A DNA stretch of 64,000 nt from Macrostomum hystrix (GCA_950097015.1 CATNEN010000008.1:2728001-2792000); one strand, 5' to 3'; shown: positions 1-11,800, counted from the first letter of the stretch. A program made the numbers and translations. The notes: a model not told the origin generated them from the sequence alone.

Positions 1-625
1 AAAACGCGCACCTTCCTAAAAAATACTTATACTTATCTAGGCTTATTTTATAAGATTATTTTTAATAGACACAAAAAGTTGCTGCATTCTTGGCATTTGT
101 TTGCCAAATATAAACTCCCTAAACTTTACCATGGTTAGCTGGCTAGCTTACACTCTCTGAATAGTGCGCAGTGTAAATCAATACATCAGGCAGCATTTAG
201 CAATTACACAAGCCCCAATGATTGTGGATTTAGGGATGGCAGGCAGGAGGGAGGAGATAAATTATCCCACCCCTTAACTGCGCATCCGGATTCCCATTGC
301 CAGATAATTGCCAGGCCGGACTACATTGCGCCAGAGAGCAGACTTCGTGATGGGACTCGCGGCTTGGGATTAATACAAATCGGCCTAGTATCTCTCGAAT
401 TCTCGCCGAACCGCTAGAAGTACCAACCAGACGACACCCAGTGCTCGGACCCATTTTCTGGGATCTGAGAGCACTAGCGATTTACTCTCTGGACTAGAGT
501 TTCCCTACTGCAAAGCGGCTTTCGCGCAACAGTGCACTTATAATATTTCTAGAATAACCAGTAGGGCATTCTGAAGATTTAGAACACTAATCCTTTATCA
601 TCACAGAACCCAAAGGGGGAATCTT
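1..625. other. intergenic, no gene seen
   Basis: Unique-looking sequence at the window edge. The open frames are short and resemble no family I recognise. Missing C-terminal exons of the Hrs gene could lie beyond this edge, but none is visible here. Confidence 0.5.
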
Positions 626-629
626 TGAC

Positions 630-1090
630 CTGAAGTCAACTACCCAGAACCTGAAGGCGAATACCGACATGAAAAAATCTACACAGAACCTAAAACAATC
701 TACACAGAACCTGAAACAATCTACCCACAGCCTGAAACAATCTACCCACAGCCTGAAACTATCTATCCAGAACCTGAAACAATCTACCCAGAGCCTAAAA
801 CAATCTACCCACAGCCTGAAGCAATCTATCCAGAACCTGAAACAATCTACCCAGAGCCTGAAACAATCTACCCACAGCCTAAAACAATCTACCCACAGCC
901 TGAAACAATCTACCCACAGCCTGAAACAATCTATCCAGAACCTGAAACAATCTATCCAGAACCTGAAACAATCTATCCAGAACCTGAAACAATCGACTTA
1001 AAGTCAGAAAAAATTTACGTTAAATCTGAACTGAGCTACGCAGAACCTGAAGCAGTCTACCAATTCACTGAAACAATCTACTCATAATCT
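630..1090. repeat. minisatellite, 21-bp unit
   Basis: About 20 tandem copies of a 21-bp unit with core CCTGAAACAATCTACCCACA. Copies differ by a few substitutions (CCACAG/CCAGAG/CCAGAA) and decay at both edges, where units such as GAACCTGAAGG are still recognisable. Because 21 is a multiple of 3, one plus frame stays open for 110 codons. The 7-residue periodic peptide (KQSTHSL-like) is a by-product. From 1090 to about 1585 the sequence is non-repetitive and I see no gene. Confidence 0.9.
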
Positions 1091-1589
1091 GAAGGCAAAA
1101 ACCGTCGTTGGAAACGATCTGCTAAGGAACAATAAAGCATTCATCCCGGACATTAGGGCGAACGAAGGCCTGAAAGTGAAGAATTGAAAAAATCTACCTT
1201 AAACCTGAAGGTGAATCCAACCCCAAAGGTAAAAATCTGCCATTCTAAAGCCAAACTCAACCGGAAGATAAATCAGCTTTTGTGTTACAAGTGTTCAATT
1301 TTTCTGTCCGTTCGAAACCAAACATAAAGCGAAATCTGCACAAGTGTAGCAGCCAGCAATGCAACTGCATCTGCACAGGAAGTGGCGTCTTCGCAAATGA
1401 TCGATTGCGCAAGTTTTACAAGCCAAAAGCAAAGATAAAGAACAGGAAAATGTTGACTTGCTTCGCTTACTAATAGCTTTAGTATTTAGATCCTAGATTA
1501 TAATACTAATTATACACTCGCAATTGCTATTATTTTAAGAACCACTACAAAAGCAGTTTTTTGTTGGCTGTACCATTCCTACCACTGAC

Positions 1590-1890
1590 TAGGAGGTCAG
1601 CGGTAGAGCGGACTAGCGCGATTGCATCTCGCACCAAGGTCCCTGAGACCGATTCCGCGGCGAGGCCACATTCATTTGGGGCGCAGCCGCGTAGAGAAAG
1701 GCTTTGGGGGGGGCTTGCCGTGCAATTTACGCCCATGAGGGCCAACCTCCAAGGCGCAGCGCACTTCCTGACGATGAGAAAGTCGTGTGCCTGCGTACGG
1801 CATCTGTGTGCGTGTGTGCTCAGGAGGCAGCGAAATGAGCAGAATTGCCTCCTCGCTGACTGCGGGTCTAGTGTCACTTAATTAATGACA
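1590..1890 (+). mobile_element. tRNA-derived SINE, family A, copy 1
   Basis: The head resembles a tRNA: a box-A-like GCGGTAGAGCGG near 1600 and a box-B-like GACCGATTCCGCGG about 45 bases on. A family-specific body follows (CATTTGGGGCGCAGCCG, then TGACGATGAGAAAGTC and GTGTGCGTGTGTGCTCAGGA). The same body occurs at about 13680-14060 and 17405-17840, always in plus orientation, which defines an interspersed family. Open frames on both strands here are SINE sequence, not genes. Confidence 0.75.
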
Positions 1891-1892
1891 CA

Positions 1893-1955
1893 AATTGGTT
1901 CCCTGAGATTCGAACTCTTGACCATTTAGAATATTCTTCAGTCAATCGAATTGTG
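1893..1955 (-). mobile_element. tRNA-like fragment (possible SINE remnant)
   Basis: The minus strand contains GAGTTCGAATCTCAGGG, a good RNA polymerase III box B, preceded by a variable arm (AATGGTCAA). No complete cloverleaf can be folded by eye, so I call it a SINE or tRNA remnant. From 1955 to 2504 the sequence is AT-rich with nothing recognisable. TTTATT at 2214-2219 would read AATAAA on the minus strand and could end the kindlin transcript. Confidence 0.35.
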
Positions 1956-2504
1956 TGCTCCGGAAAAAGAAGTCACGAAACTCGCCAACTGTGTCCCCGA
2001 ATTCCCTGATTAGACATAGAAATTATAAAAGTACAATCTGATGTTGACCAAGGCCTCTAGCTGTGATGAAGAGATATTGAGAGGAGAGGAAAATTCTCTG
2101 GGCCGATATATATTAACTTTCTACGAACTCTGTGACACTGCAAGTTCATGGCATTTATGTTATGTCAATACAAGCCCGATCAATTAATACTAAATGACAC
2201 CATGTAAACTAACTTTATTATATATTTTGACATCACAATATTAATCGTAAGTTAGAAACGACGAAATAAAAATAGATTGAAACATAAATAAGTAGTATAT
2301 GTACACTATAAATGACATTATATAGAATTAGTCAAGATAATTGATTACTGAACATGCTAATAATGTTGCATATATGTATTAATAAATTTCATAACTTGGC
2401 GCTATTCGCTAAGAAAACAAACAAACAAACAATCAATAAAATGAAGTAAGTATAGTCAGAACTCAAAATTGCTTTTTTTTCTAGCTATCTTCTAGGGGCA
2501 GACT

Positions 2505-4862
2505 TTAGGCGGCCGACGTGTCCCTGCCGCAGGTGAGTTTGTGAAACATTTTCTCATCCAATAATTGACTCTTCTCAGGCTTTCTCAGACTCAAGAATAC
2601 GTAGCCGCCGATGTACTCGGCCAGGGTCTTACAGACCGCGGCCTTCAGAGCCGGATTGGTGGGACAGGGCGTCAGGCTCATGAAGTGCGGAGGACGATTC
2701 AAACTGGCGCTGAGGTTGAGCACCTCCCAGTTGACTGTCCAGGAGTCGAGCTCGTGATATCGCCAGGTTGTCACGGCCTCGCCAGTCTGATGATCCAGTC
2801 GCATGATTCGATTGAAGGCCACACCGAACAGCTCCGGCTTGCGGTGCTTCAGCTGCTGGCGGCGCTCGCGTCGGAATTCTTCAAAGCTGATGGTGGCTCC
2901 GCCGCCTCCACCGCTACCCCCGGCGGGCAGCTGTTCGCTGTAGTACACACAGAAGTAGGTTACACCAGACATTGGCAGACGCTGCCAGGCCCGAATGTAC
3001 TCAAGCTTGGCCTCCAGACGGCTCTTATCGAGTAGGCGAGCCCGGCGCTCAAGAATCTGGCGCGCCAGGCCGCGCTGCTTGCCGCCGCTGCCGGCATTCT
3101 TCAAAGCCGACATTGGCAGATAGTCAGCCGGGTCCAGATTCTCCACAATGTCTTCAACAGCTGGCGTAGAAGATTCTGACACTTCTAGTAGCGGAGACAC
3201 AGTTGACGGACACTGCAGCTCCAGACGTGCTAAAGTGTCGCGCACTTCGGCTGAGAACAGATCACGGCTAGCCAAGGTGCGGCCCCGCACCGCCAGACTG
3301 AGGCCGGCCGACCATTCGGCGAATTCTCGCCTGGCGTGTCCGCCGCCGAAGCGGATTCGCCACCAGCCACCGCCGCCGCTGCTAGACGAAGATGGCAGCA
3401 GGCGAATGGACAGGCGGCCGCTCGCAGTCTCGGGCAGCACCTCGGCGCCGGCCAAAGCCAGTTCAAACAGCGGCTGGGCTCGGCCAGCCTGGCTGTCATC
3501 GGAGCAGACTAGCAGCTGCAGCTCTCGGAGGATTAGATACCGACGCTTGGCTGAATCGCCACCACGAAGGGTCAGCGTTGAGAACATTCCGCCGCTCCCG
3601 CCACCGCCTCCTCCAGAAGAGACCTTCAACCAGGCGGCCATCTCTGGGACAGAGTCAATCGGCGCCGACGTAGCCGGAGCGGCGCGGCCGATTGTTGTCG
3701 AAGCCAGGACGGGTGGCAGCAGGCCGTCAACTGCCGACGTTGATGACAACGAGAGCGACGCCTCCAGCTGAGCCAGATCAGCGTCGATTTCGGCATCCAG
3801 CAGGGCGTCAGCGTTCGACACAGTCAGCGGACTCGAGGACTGCAGCAGTGTGGACGAAGCCGGGGAGGCCGGCAGTGCGGGACCGGCTCCCAGCTGAGCC
3901 TGCAGTTGCAGAGCCGCCATCACCATGGCCTCCTCCTCTGTGCACTGCTGCTCACCATTGAGCACAGTCCATTTAGCCTGCTCAAACAACTGATTGATTC
4001 GGATGGAATCCAGCTGCGGATTCAAATCATAGTGGGAGTGGAATTTGAAGCGAAGCCGCAGGGGCACTCCGGTGCCAGGCCGGAGTCCCTGCTCCATGAG
4101 GCTGCGCGACGAGTCCAGCCAGGATTCGACACCGCAGGCAGCCGCCCGTTCAGCCGGCGTGCGCGGTGGTCGCCGACCGCCCCCACCGCCGCCCCCTAGA
4201 CGACGCGGCGTAGTTGGCACCCGGGGACTGTCAGCCAAGGTGGCCAAGCTGCCACTGTCGATGCAGTCACCTAGACTGCCGCCAAGGCTGCCCAGAGAAG
4301 CAGCCGACCGAGGACTCGGCGAAGGTCGCATTGGGCTAGACGGACTATTGTTCTGATTCTTTTTATTCTTTTTTTTAGGCCGCAATAGGCTGCCGTTGTT
4401 GCTGCCGCCGCTATCGCCGGGTTCGTTGGGATTGTCGCCGGCAAGGTCGTCGGCTTGAAGTGACAATTCTTCGGGATGCCGAATATTCAACTCGCGGCAG
4501 GCCGACACAACAACAGAGAATACAGGCTGGGCGAAGCTCAGGCGCATGTCAATCTCCTGCAGGTCGGGCAGCTGCACCCGGGCGTAGCCGTGCATTCGGT
4601 GGAATTCTAGCTTGGCATCAGCCTGCAGGCCGCACTGATCCAGAGTCTGCCGGGTCTTCAATAGCCAGCGATTGTGCGCCGGCCACCACAGGCCGTGATC
4701 CGACCAGTCCATTTTAACGTCGATCGCTTCAACTAGGCGCAGCATTAGGCCGCCAATGTGAGTTTCGCCGCCAACTCGCAGGCGGCGAGTGATTTGCAGA
4801 TCGTCGACTAGCACTGCCAGCTCCCAGGTGCCGTCTACGTAGACACCGCCGCCAAGGTTCAT
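2505..4862 (-). CDS. FERMT: kindlin (fermitin family), intronless
   Basis: Kindlins bind the cytoplasmic tails of beta-integrins and, with talin, activate integrins at focal adhesions. This single 785-residue frame has the whole family architecture. F0 (about 1-105) contains DGTWEL and DVKMDWSDHGLWW. The F1 loop has a lysine cluster (KKKNKK, 163-168) inside a long Ser/Pro/Gly-rich insertion. WLDSSRSLMEQ (248-258) opens F2 (to about 325), a PH domain follows (about 405-525), then F2/F3 (about 540-785) with EYIGGYVFLS and LDEKMFHKLT near the end. Vertebrate kindlins are about 670-690 residues; the extra length is glycine/serine tracts. An in-frame TAG five codons before the ATG supports this start. 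The integrin-binding QW pair of vertebrate F3 reads SW (707-708). The gene has no intron, unlike its neighbours, and lies on the Hrs strand, downstream of the last Hrs exon found. Confidence 0.95.
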   Translation of the reverse strand: MNLGGGVYVDGTWELAVLVDDLQITRRLRVGGETHIGGLMLRLVEAIDVKMDWSDHGLWWPAHNRWLLKTRQTLDQCGLQADAKLEFHRMHGYARVQLPDLQEIDMRLSFAQPVFSVVVSACRELNIRHPEELSLQADDLAGDNPNEPGDSGGSNNGSLLRPKKKNKKNQNNSPSSPMRPSPSPRSAASLGSLGGSLGDCIDSGSLATLADSPRVPTTPRRLGGGGGGGRRPPRTPAERAAACGVESWLDSSRSLMEQGLRPGTGVPLRLRFKFHSHYDLNPQLDSIRINQLFEQAKWTVLNGEQQCTEEEAMVMAALQLQAQLGAGPALPASPASSTLLQSSSPLTVSNADALLDAEIDADLAQLEASLSLSSTSAVDGLLPPVLASTTIGRAAPATSAPIDSVPEMAAWLKVSSGGGGGGSGGMFSTLTLRGGDSAKRRYLILRELQLLVCSDDSQAGRAQPLFELALAGAEVLPETASGRLSIRLLPSSSSSGGGGWWRIRFGGGHARREFAEWSAGLSLAVRGRTLASRDLFSAEVRDTLARLELQCPSTVSPLLEVSESSTPAVEDIVENLDPADYLPMSALKNAGSGGKQRGLARQILERRARLLDKSRLEAKLEYIRAWQRLPMSGVTYFCVYYSEQLPAGGSGGGGGATISFEEFRRERRQQLKHRKPELFGVAFNRIMRLDHQTGEAVTTWRYHELDSWTVNWEVLNLSASLNRPPHFMSLTPCPTNPALKAAVCKTLAEYIGGYVFLSLRKPEKSQLLDEKMFHKLTCGRDTSAA

Positions 4863-5824
4863 GACTGACGATATAGACTAAGACACTGCTGCTAATGGAT
4901 CCAATATGGAATCTAATTGCAGGCCAACCAGTCGTGCTGCTTCCTGTCCCTAGGATGCCTATTTTAGTCGATCGGGCGCTGGCGGTAGCTGCGAGTTTAG
5001 ATGTAGAAACGCCAAGGCCGTGTGTGATACGTGTTTGAGGGTGAGGGCTGTTGGTGAGTCACAGACGCAGGCCATTGGACACGGCTGGTGTCCAGGAAAT
5101 CGTAGAGAAAAAGAGAGAGAGAGAAGAAGAAAGAGAGAGTGCGCGCGTGTTTGCCTGTTCTGCGAAAGGAAACGAAACGCCCAAGGCGGTCGAATAAATG
5201 TACATCTAAATGAAACTTTCGTGTCGGAGACAGAGGGATAAGAGAAAGTCTTCTGGTTCACTTACTAGAAGAAGAAGAAGAGAGTAAACAGATAACAAGG
5301 CATATAGGATCTGTGATTTCTAAAGAAAGTGAAGAAACTCTCATATATAGAAGATTAACTAATAAACAAGCCATTGGCAGTTAGTGATGCTTAGACATAA
5401 TGTCGCTTAATATGAGACTGCATGACTATAATATACTAGTTAGATCTGCACAACTAGAACTGAATAATAAAGTTTATAGAACTAAAACAATCTTCTAGGA
5501 CACATTTTTTGCAATACGTCTTCGATTTTCACCGTGCAGTCGGCAGTGGGGGTTCACAAAGGAATTTAACTGGTTTTCTTATTTTATCACATGACTAAAA
5601 CATCACATTCGCCAATCTACTGTAAGTAGTGAAAAAGATACTTATTTTTTTTTAATTTTAGAACAAGTTATCATTAACACATTTCATAGCTACAGTTCTT
5701 TGATAGATTGCGGTGTATTAAACAAGAGTTAAAAGATTCGAATCTAAGACCTTCGTGATTAAGGTCTAAATAGACAGACGAAACGTTTCAATAAACAAAA
5801 GCAAAATTATTTTATAATTCTTAC
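4863..5824. other. kindlin 5' flank / Hrs 3' flank
   Basis: There is no convincing exon here. A purine run (about 5105-5140) and a GAA-rich patch (5265-5282) stand out. Near 5725-5760 the minus strand reads a tRNA-like box B (TTAGATTCGAATCT). The kindlin promoter and 5' UTR must lie here if the gene is transcribed independently. The Hrs C-terminal exons, expected on this side on the minus strand, were looked for and not seen. Confidence 0.5.
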
Positions 5825-8800
5825 ATTCGTCTGCGCGCCTCTCTGCAGACCCGAAGACTCCTGAGCCGTGCTTGCCGGAGCCGAAGCCGCAGCCGTTGTT
5901 TTGGCAGCGCCAACAACACTGGCCTGAGTCTCCTGTTGACCTTCGCGTCTACGCTTCTCCCAATAGTTGCGATCCAAGTAGACCACTAGCTCAGGATCCA
6001 TGCCAGAAGTATCCAGCTTGGAGTACAGACCACCGCCTGAGCCACCGGACGGCGATCCGCCCTGCTGCTGCTGCTGACGCGGCTTTGAACGCTAGGGCAA
6101 GAGTAAGAATTTCGCCTAGCCATCAACTTTGTGTGCTTTAATTAAGCTTTTAGAGTTACATTTAAGAGAAATTTAAGATTTTCAAGGATCTTAATCCTAA
6201 CAACAATTGATTAACAATTGATTACACCTGTCCCAATTGGGCCAGATGTGCAGCCGACAGCACAGCCGCAGCTATTGCGCGGCGCATCTGACTGCGTACA
6301 GCTGTTCAGTCCATGGACTGGGGGGACGCCACACCCACCTTCAATTATCCCAGCTGATGCTGGAACCCATTTAACAGCTGGGTGAACTGAAGCAATGCAG
6401 AGTTAAGTGTCTTGCTAAAGGACACAAATTGTTTCAGTGGAGTCGGGAATCGAACCTCCGACCTTCAAGTCGTGAGTCCGACGCCCTAACCTCTAGGCTA
6501 ATTATCAAAATCTCACCTATTAAACGGAGATAATTATCAAAATCTCATCCAAAGGACGGAGATAATTATCAAAATCTCACCCAAAGGACGGAGATAATTA
6601 TCAAAATCTCACCCAAAGTACGGAGATAATTATCAAAATCTCACCCAAAGGACGGAGATAATTATCCAAATCTCACCTATAGGACAGATAATAATCTCAT
6701 TATTATGAGATTTAAATCTCATCCAAAGGAAGGAGAAAGTTATCAAAATCTCACCGAAAGGAAGGAGATAATTATCTAAATCTCATCCAAAGGACGGAGA
6801 TAATTATCAAAATCTCACCGAAAGGAAGGAGAAAATTATCAAAATCTCACCGAAAGGAAGGAGAAAATTATCAAAATCTCATCCATAGGAAGGAGAAAGT
6901 TATCAAAATCTCATCCAAAGGACGGAGATAATTATCAAAATCTCATCCAAAGGACGGAGATAATTATCAAAATCTCACTGAAAGGAAGGAGATAATTATC
7001 AAAATCTCATCCAAAGGACGGAGATAATTATCAAAATCTCATCCAAAGGACGGAGATAATTATCAAAATCTCATCCAAAGGACGGAGATAATTATCAAAA
7101 TCTCATCCAAAGGACGGAGATAATTATCAAAATCTCACCGAAAGGAAGGAGATAATTATCAAAATCTCACCGAAAGGAAGGAGATAATTATCAAAATCTC
7201 ATCCAAGGGACAGAGACAAATAGTGCCCTAGAAACAATATTTTTGCAACAGAAAGTCTTCAAACCTGAAAACTCACCTGGTTAGCCTTGGACTCGGCCTC
7301 GGAAGCGCTTAAAGCCAGGGCCAATTCTAATTCTTCTTTCTCGCGCAGCTCCAATTCGCGCTCCTTGTCCTTGCTCATCTGGGGACAGAGATAGACAGAC
7401 AGAGGAGAGTGAGTGGAGGGCTGAGATTAGTAATCGAGGCGTGCAATGTGTGCCTGTTTGGAAAGCGGACAATTAGAACACTAGAGAGTCGTTTTGGGGT
7501 GAGAAAGACACTGAACATCGGTCAGAGTAAGTTTGTTATAATTGCTATGTTCAACTCCGTTTATGTACTCCGATGCATTTCTAAGCAGAAATGAATGAAG
7601 TGTACCTGGATAAAATTTCTCTATCTTATTTTATTGCAAAGAACTTGAGTCATTGGATTAATTTTTTAGATATTTTAGATTCAGATTTGAGGATCTGGGA
7701 TTTGTGTGGTTGGCCAATCAGATTTGAGGATCTGGGATTTGTGTGGTTGGCCAATCAGATTTGAGGATCTGGGATTTGTGTGGTTGGCCAATCAGATTTG
7801 AGGATCTGGGATTTGTGTGGTTGGACAATCAGATTTGAGGATCTGGGATTTGTGTGGCTGGCCAATCAGATTTGAGGATCTGGGATTTGTGGTTGGCCAA
7901 TCAGATTTGAGGATCTGGGATTTGTGTGGTTGGCCAATCAGATTTGACGATCTAGGATTTGTGTGGCTGGCCAATCAGATTTGAGGATCTGGGATTTGTG
8001 TGGCTGTCCAATCAGTTTTGAGGATCTGTGATTTGTGGTTGGCCAATCAGATTTGAGGATCTGGGATTTGTGTGGCTGAGCAATCAGATTTGAGGATCTG
8101 GGATTTGTGTGGCTGGCCAATCAGATTTGACGATCTAGGATTTGTGTGGCTGGCCAATCAGATTTGAGGATCTGGGATTTGTGTGGCTGTCCAATTAGTT
8201 TTGAGGATCTGTGATTTGTGGTTGGCCAATCAGATTTGAGGATCTGGGATTTGTGTGGCTGAGCAATCAGATTTGAGGATCTGGGATTTGTGTGGCTGGC
8301 CAATCATATTTGAGGATCTAGGATTTGTGTGGCTGTCCAATCAGTTTTGAGGATCTGTGATTTGCGGTTGGCCAATCATATTCGAGGATCTGGGATTTGT
8401 ATGGTTGGTCAATCATATTTGAGGATCTAGGATTTGTGTGGCTGTCCAATCAGTTTTGAGGATCTGGGATTTGTGGTTGGCCAATCAGATTTGAGGATCT
8501 GGGATTTGTAAGGTTGGCCAATCATATTTGAGGATCTAGGATTTGTGTGGCTGTCCAATCAGTTTTGAGGATCTGTGATTTGTGGTTGGCCAATCAGATT
8601 TGAGGATCTGGGATTTATATGTTGACAGCGATAAGTGTTTTAAAGTTTTTAAAAGCAGATTAAAACATACCGCACGAGAAACTCATTAGATGCTTATAAG
8701 TTAAAGTCAAAGCACAAAAATATAAGTAAAAGTTATATTCTCGTATTTTTAAGCGAACAACAAGCATAAAATAAGAAATATATGACCAAATTGAAAGCAG

Positions 8801-11800
8801 CTAATGCGAGTTTAATATGCCGCGTACTACATAAGTCTGTGAACTGTTCCTACCGTATTTATAAATGCCCCTTTAAGTGCTTACTTGCGAATCCTCTGTG
8901 CCCTTGTATTGGAAAGAAAGGTTGACACAAAGGATGAAATAGAAAGTAAATTAGAATGTGTAATAAATATATTTTAACATCAGCTCATATGAATGCATAC
9001 CTTGGCCTCAGACTCCGCCTTATCGTCGAATCTATTGGGTTCGGCGCTTGCAGACCTGAGATTTCAAGGAGGAACAGAAAATGGAATGCAAATAGATATT
9101 TTATTACTCATTTATTGAACATAAAATATGTTTGAATGATAAAAGTTGAATGATAAAACAAAGAAACTAATAACAATATAAACTGCCATACTCTACTACA
9201 TGAATTACAATAAAAGGTCGAACTGTACCTAACTAAGCGCTTGTGCATGTTTTTATTGCTAGAGTCGGACGATTGGTGCTGATGCTTATGCTGATGCTGG
9301 TGCTGATTAGCAACTGAAAATACTGGACCTACGCTTGATTGATGCGTTGGCAAAGCGCTTAGCATCGAAAAGAGATTAAGGAATAGATAGTTGATTTTTT
9401 CTGAATGGTAAAATATATAAAAAATACGCTTATCCTACTACCCAAAAACAGTAGTATAGACAATGCTGACCGCTTCTAGAGGTACAATCAGTCTGCAGAA
9501 TGCATCAGAATGCAACCTGCACAATCACTATGGGTTCCTTAGCAACCTGCACAATCACCATGGGTTCCTTAGCAACCTGCACAATCAAATTGGGTTCCTT
9601 AGCAACCTGCACAATCACAATGGGTTCCTTAGCAACCTGCACAATCACAATGGGTTCCTTAGCAACCTGCACAATCACAATGGGTTCCTTAGCAACCTGC
9701 ACAATCACAATGGGTTCCTTAGCAACCTGCACAATCACCATGGGTTCCTTAGCAACCTGCACAATCACCATGGGTTCCTTAGCAACCTGCACAATCACAA
9801 TGGGTTCCTTAGCAACCTGCACAATCACCATGGGTTCCTTAGCAACCTGCACAATCACAATGGGTTCCTTAGCAACCTGCACAATCACCATGGGTTCCTT
9901 AGCAACCTGCACAATCACAATGGGTTCCATAGCAACCTGCACAATCACCATGGGTTCCTTAGCAACCTGCACAATCACCATGGGTTCCTTAGCAACCTGC
10001 ACAATCACCATGGGTTCCTTAGCAACCTGCACAATCACCATGGGTTCCTTAGCAACCTGCACAATCACCATAGATGCCTTAGCATCCTGCACAAACACCA
10101 TAGATGCCTTAGCAACCTGCACAAACACCATAGATGCCTTAGCAACCTGCACAAACACCATAGATGCCTTAGCAACCTGCACAAACACCATAGATGCCTT
10201 AGCAACCTGCACAAACACCATAGATGCCTTAGCAACCTGCACAAACACCATAGATGCCTTAGCAACCTGCACAAACACCATAGATTCCTTAGCAACCTTG
10301 ACTACCTAGCAACTGCAAACTATTTTAATGGTATCTTAGCAACGTGCATCCTTTTTACAGTTTACCCTAGCAGGACACAGAAAAATCCTAGACTGCTCAG
10401 AAAACAATAGATCCTCTAGGATAGGATGTTAGGATGTTAACAATAGGATGTTAATTACCTGTTGATTTCATCGTAGCAAGCTTTGCAGACGCGGACCTCC
10501 TTTTCAATGCCGAAGCGCGGTATATAAGATCGCTTGTCGGAGCACTCGTCGCAAAATATATTACCACACGAGCGGCAGTGATGCTTGCGCCTAAATGTGG
10601 TAAACTGGGCGCGGCACTTGTAACACAGCGAGCCCTCCTTCCACTCCGGCGCAGCCTCGGCTTCGAACATGGCGTCGGAGGAGCGCGTCGGAGGAAACGA
10701 ATGGCCTGCGGCGGGCGGAGACAACAGTGGGCGACATCTTATTAGATCTCATTAGCTGGCCAATCTGCTGGCTAACTTCAGGGAATAGCTGGCTAGCTTC
10801 AGGGAATAGCTGGCTAGCTTAAGGGACTAGCTCTTTAGCTTCAAGGAACAGCTGGCTCGTTAGCTTTAGGTAATAGCTCGTTAAGTTCAGGGAAGAACTG
10901 GCTAGCTTCAGGGAAGAACTGGCTAGCTTCAGGGAAGAACTGGCTAGCTTCAGGGAAGAGCTGGCTAGATTCAGGGAAGAACTGGCTAGATTCAGGGAAG
11001 AACTGGCTAGATTCAGGGAAGAACTGGCTAGCTTCAGTGAAGAGCTGGCTAGATTCAGGGAATAGCTGGCTAGCTTCAGGGAAGAACTGGCTAGCTTCAG
11101 GGAAGAACTGGCTAGCTTCAGGGAAGAACTGGCTAGCTTCAGGAAATAGCTGGCTAGCTTCAGGGAACACCTGGCTAGCTTTAATAAATAGCTTGGCAAT
11201 TAACTAATCGCTGGACTAGACCTTTATCAAAGACTCAATAACAAAATAAATATCAGAGCAAACGTACCCTCCCTTTTGAGCGAGGAGAACACGTCCTGAA
11301 TGCATCGGTAGCGACTCTGGCTAGAGAAAACCGAGGCCCAGATTTGAATCAGCTCCAGCACCTTCTCCTTTACAGGGTCCTGGCTCTGAAGTCAATGAAA
11401 ATAGGTAAATGTTTTCATAAGACTCACGCTACATTTTTAGTCAGGCTTAAAGAATTATACACATATGCTCAATTGAAACCTTGGACAACTCCTTCAACAG
11501 GTCGAGAAAATCCATTGTCAGAACTTCGTCGTACACTGGAGTGCCGCAGTTCTTCACCATGGCTTCCGTGGCCTAAGAAAATGGATTTTTTAGAGAAATT
11601 GTATGGAAATCTGAAATTTGGGTTTCTTAGCAACATGAAAATTTCCTTGTTTTCCTTAGCAACGTGTACTTTTCATTGTGTTCCTTAGCAACATGTACCT
11701 TTCCATGTGTTCTAGTTAGTCTATTTTGCCAAAACTGAATAAAGCAGAAAAAATTATCTATCTTACCTGCAGAGCATAGAAGACAGTGTGTGGATTTTCA

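Noticed and set aside
1545-1881. 106- and 110-codon frames on opposite strands
   Set aside because: They lie inside SINE family A, and the same sequence at 13680 and 17405 is differently interrupted.
6504-7225. CRISPR array (regular direct repeats)
   Set aside because: The units are contiguous with no unique spacers, in an animal intron. The same holds for the other arrays.
9463-10410. 315-, 269- and 258-codon frames on both strands
   Set aside because: They coincide with the 30-bp array in an Hrs intron. Simultaneous open frames on both strands are a by-product of the 3n period.
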